Assembly: GCA_023402915.1 (NCBI GenBank)
Contig: JAEYFO010000311.1
Span: 1 to 6,512 of the forward strand
Direction: 5' to 3'
DNA: 6,512 nucleotides
From: Bacillota bacterium
GTDB taxonomy: Bacteria > Bacillota > Clostridia > Christensenellales > CALWSW01
The notes beneath the pieces are model-generated. The model ran no database searches. It saw nothing but the letters and a program-made list of their open reading frames with translations, and was not told where the DNA came from. This document shows, one piece after another, positions 5,637 to 6,512 of the stretch (within the stretch, counting starts at the first letter, position 1; every line of letters begins with the position of its first letter). The translations under genes were made by a program, and so were the position numbers.

Positions 5637-5833
5637 CAAGGAGCGCCTGCCGAAGCGCCGCCGTTTTCGTTTTTTCAGCCCGGCGGCTGCAAATCCTATT
5701 CCAAACCTCCGGCATTCCGAGCAGCCGGTATCCTCGCAGAACATCCGCTTTTCCGCCGCGAACGAACAGCCCGTCCGCCGTCGGGGTGCGACAGGTTCTC
5801 CCGGTCTGCGCGGCGTTTTTCTTTTTGGTGGGC

Positions 5834-5861
5834 TTCCCTTTTGGACGGCCTATGCTATAAT
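5834..5861 (+). promoter_or_regulatory. Extended -10 promoter of trkA
   Basis: TATAAT at 5856-5861 is a perfect -10 box preceded by TGC, giving the extended form TGCTATAAT. The -35 region is poor (TTCCCT at 5834-5839 with a 16-nt spacer), which an extended -10 tolerates. Transcription would start near 5868, leaving a leader of about 100 nt that is rich in pyrimidines (runs of T around 5907-5919). Confidence 0.8.
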
Positions 5862-5970
5862 ACGGGCGGATTCATAGCCGTACCTGCGTTTTTGCCGGTG
5901 CGCGTCTTTTTCTTTTTTTCAACACTTCTGTTTTATAAATAGATACATTTTATCCTACAGGAGGTTCGCC

Positions 5971-6512
5971 ATGCGAATCGTTATCGTCGGGGGCGGCAAG
6001 GTGGGCAGCACGCTGGCCGCAGAACTGACCCGCGAAGGGCACGATCTGGTGCTGATCGACAACAATTCCAACGCCCTGCGCACGTCCACGAACACGCTGG
6101 ACGTCATCGGCGTACAGGGCAACGGCGCCACTTACGACGTGCAGAAAGAGGCGGAAGTCAACAAGGCCGACCTGCTCATCGCCGTCACGTCGAGCGACGA
6201 AGTGAACATGCTCAGCTGCCTGCTGGCCAAAAAGCTGGGCGCGCGCCACACCATCGCCCGCATCCGCAACCCCGAATATTCCAGACAGCTGATGTTTTTG
6301 CAGGACGAGCTGGGGCTCTCCATGGCCATCAACCCCGAGCAGGCGGCGGCGGACGAGATCTCCCGCATCCTGCGCTTCCCCTCCGCGGCGAAGATCGACG
6401 TGTTTGCCCGCGGCCGGGTGGAGCTGGTGGAATTCCGCATCAACGAGACCTGTCCGCTGGCCGGGCAGCAGCTTTCCGCGCTCTATGGCCGCTATCGCCT
6501 CAAGGTGCTGGT
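5971..6512 (+). CDS. trkA: TrkA, regulatory subunit of Trk potassium uptake (partial, 5' end)
   Basis: Peripheral cytoplasmic protein that binds NAD(H) and gates a TrkH/TrkG-type potassium channel. Only the first 180 codons are present; the gene runs off the window (full-length TrkA is about 450 residues with two tandem RCK units). The N-terminal RCK_N Rossmann fold is clear: MRIVIVGGGKVGSTLA with the glycine motif at 7-12, LID at 28-30 where D30 should contact the NAD ribose, GVQGNGA at 47-53, ADLLIAVTSSDEVNM at 66-80, and the characteristic GARHTIARIRNPEY at 90-103. From about residue 140 the first RCK_C domain begins (KIDVFARGRVELVEFRI). AGGAGG at 5959-5964, 6 nt before the ATG, fixes the start. 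It has its own promoter, separate from the upstream operon; trkH may follow outside the window. Confidence 0.95.
   Translation, partial: MRIVIVGGGKVGSTLAAELTREGHDLVLIDNNSNALRTSTNTLDVIGVQGNGATYDVQKEAEVNKADLLIAVTSSDEVNMLSCLLAKKLGARHTIARIRNPEYSRQLMFLQDELGLSMAINPEQAAADEISRILRFPSAAKIDVFARGRVELVEFRINETCPLAGQQLSALYGRYRLKVL

Larger units (their letters stand above)
5201..5855. other. Gene-free region with short repeats and hairpins
   Basis: About 650 nt between the operon end and the trkA promoter with no convincing gene. Open frames exist on both strands, but they start without ribosome binding sites, overlap each other, and encode arginine-, alanine- and proline-rich text that I do not recognise. 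Contents seen: the direct repeats listed at 5220-5245 and 5262-5322, a GGGG/CCCC hairpin near 5382-5394, an inverted repeat CGCTTTC ... GAAAAGCG near 5430-5456, and GC-rich hairpins at 5589-5636 and 5657-5687. No tRNA, known riboswitch or transposase remnant could be made out. It may be an interspersed intergenic element or decayed DNA. Confidence 0.5.

Noticed and set aside
5166..5942. Several mutually overlapping open frames on both strands in the region before trkA
   Set aside because: No ribosome binding sites, arginine-rich unrecognised translations and competing frames on both strands suggest no real gene. Some plus-strand frames run through the trkA promoter.
5868..5970. Possible ydaO-type c-di-AMP riboswitch in the trkA leader
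   Set aside because: Such riboswitches often precede potassium transport genes in Bacillota, but the leader is only about 100 nt, pyrimidine-rich, and shows none of the conserved blocks I know for this RNA.

Overview
This 6.5-kb window looks like chromosomal DNA from a GC-rich member of the Bacillota, probably class Clostridia. The reasons are: consistently strong AGGAGG-type ribosome binding sites 5-7 nt before ATG starts; a consensus extended -10 promoter; a stand-alone glucose-family PTS EIIA; a GntR/UTRA regulator with a TreR-like operator; and a secreted protein with a copper-amine-oxidase-type 'stalk' domain, which is common in Clostridia and Paenibacilli. Coding regions are GC-rich with strong C/G preference at third codon positions, while spacers are much richer in A/T. 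That bias produces long meaningless open frames on the opposite strands. The assignment to a class is inference; genus cannot be told.

Layout. (1) 78-671, minus strand: free-standing EIIA of the glucose PTS family. (2) 672-887: divergent spacer carrying a perfect 14-bp palindrome whose core matches a CcpA/LacI-type operator. (3) 888-1820, plus: exported protein with an OB-like N-terminal part and a C-terminal stalk domain, followed by a good intrinsic terminator (1897-1932). (4) 2134-5133, plus: a promoter and operator, a GntR/UTRA repressor (2267-2992), a second copy of the operator, a class II zinc aldolase (3220-4062) and a PHP-domain metal-dependent phosphoesterase (4147-5133), ending at a GC-rich hairpin (5169-5200). 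(5) 5201-5855: a gene-free stretch of about 650 nt with short direct repeats and hairpins. (6) 5856-6512, plus: extended -10 promoter and the first 180 codons of trkA, the NAD-binding regulatory subunit of a Trk potassium uptake system, cut by the window edge.

The most informative part is region 4. Two nearly identical 12-bp sites, TTATATATACAA and TTGTATATACAG, sit upstream of the regulator and upstream of the aldolase. Each differs by one base from the palindrome TTGTATATACAA, which I know as the operator of the trehalose repressor TreR, also a GntR/UTRA protein. The sequence therefore supports a small self-contained regulon: the regulator controls itself and the aldolase-phosphoesterase pair, presumably in response to a phosphorylated sugar or related compound. 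No transporter or kinase for the substrate is in the window, so the actual pathway is unknown. The EIIA upstream is phosphorylated by HPr and could serve a PTS permease encoded elsewhere; any link to the aldolase operon is speculation. No RNA genes, CRISPR arrays, insertion sequences or phage genes were seen.
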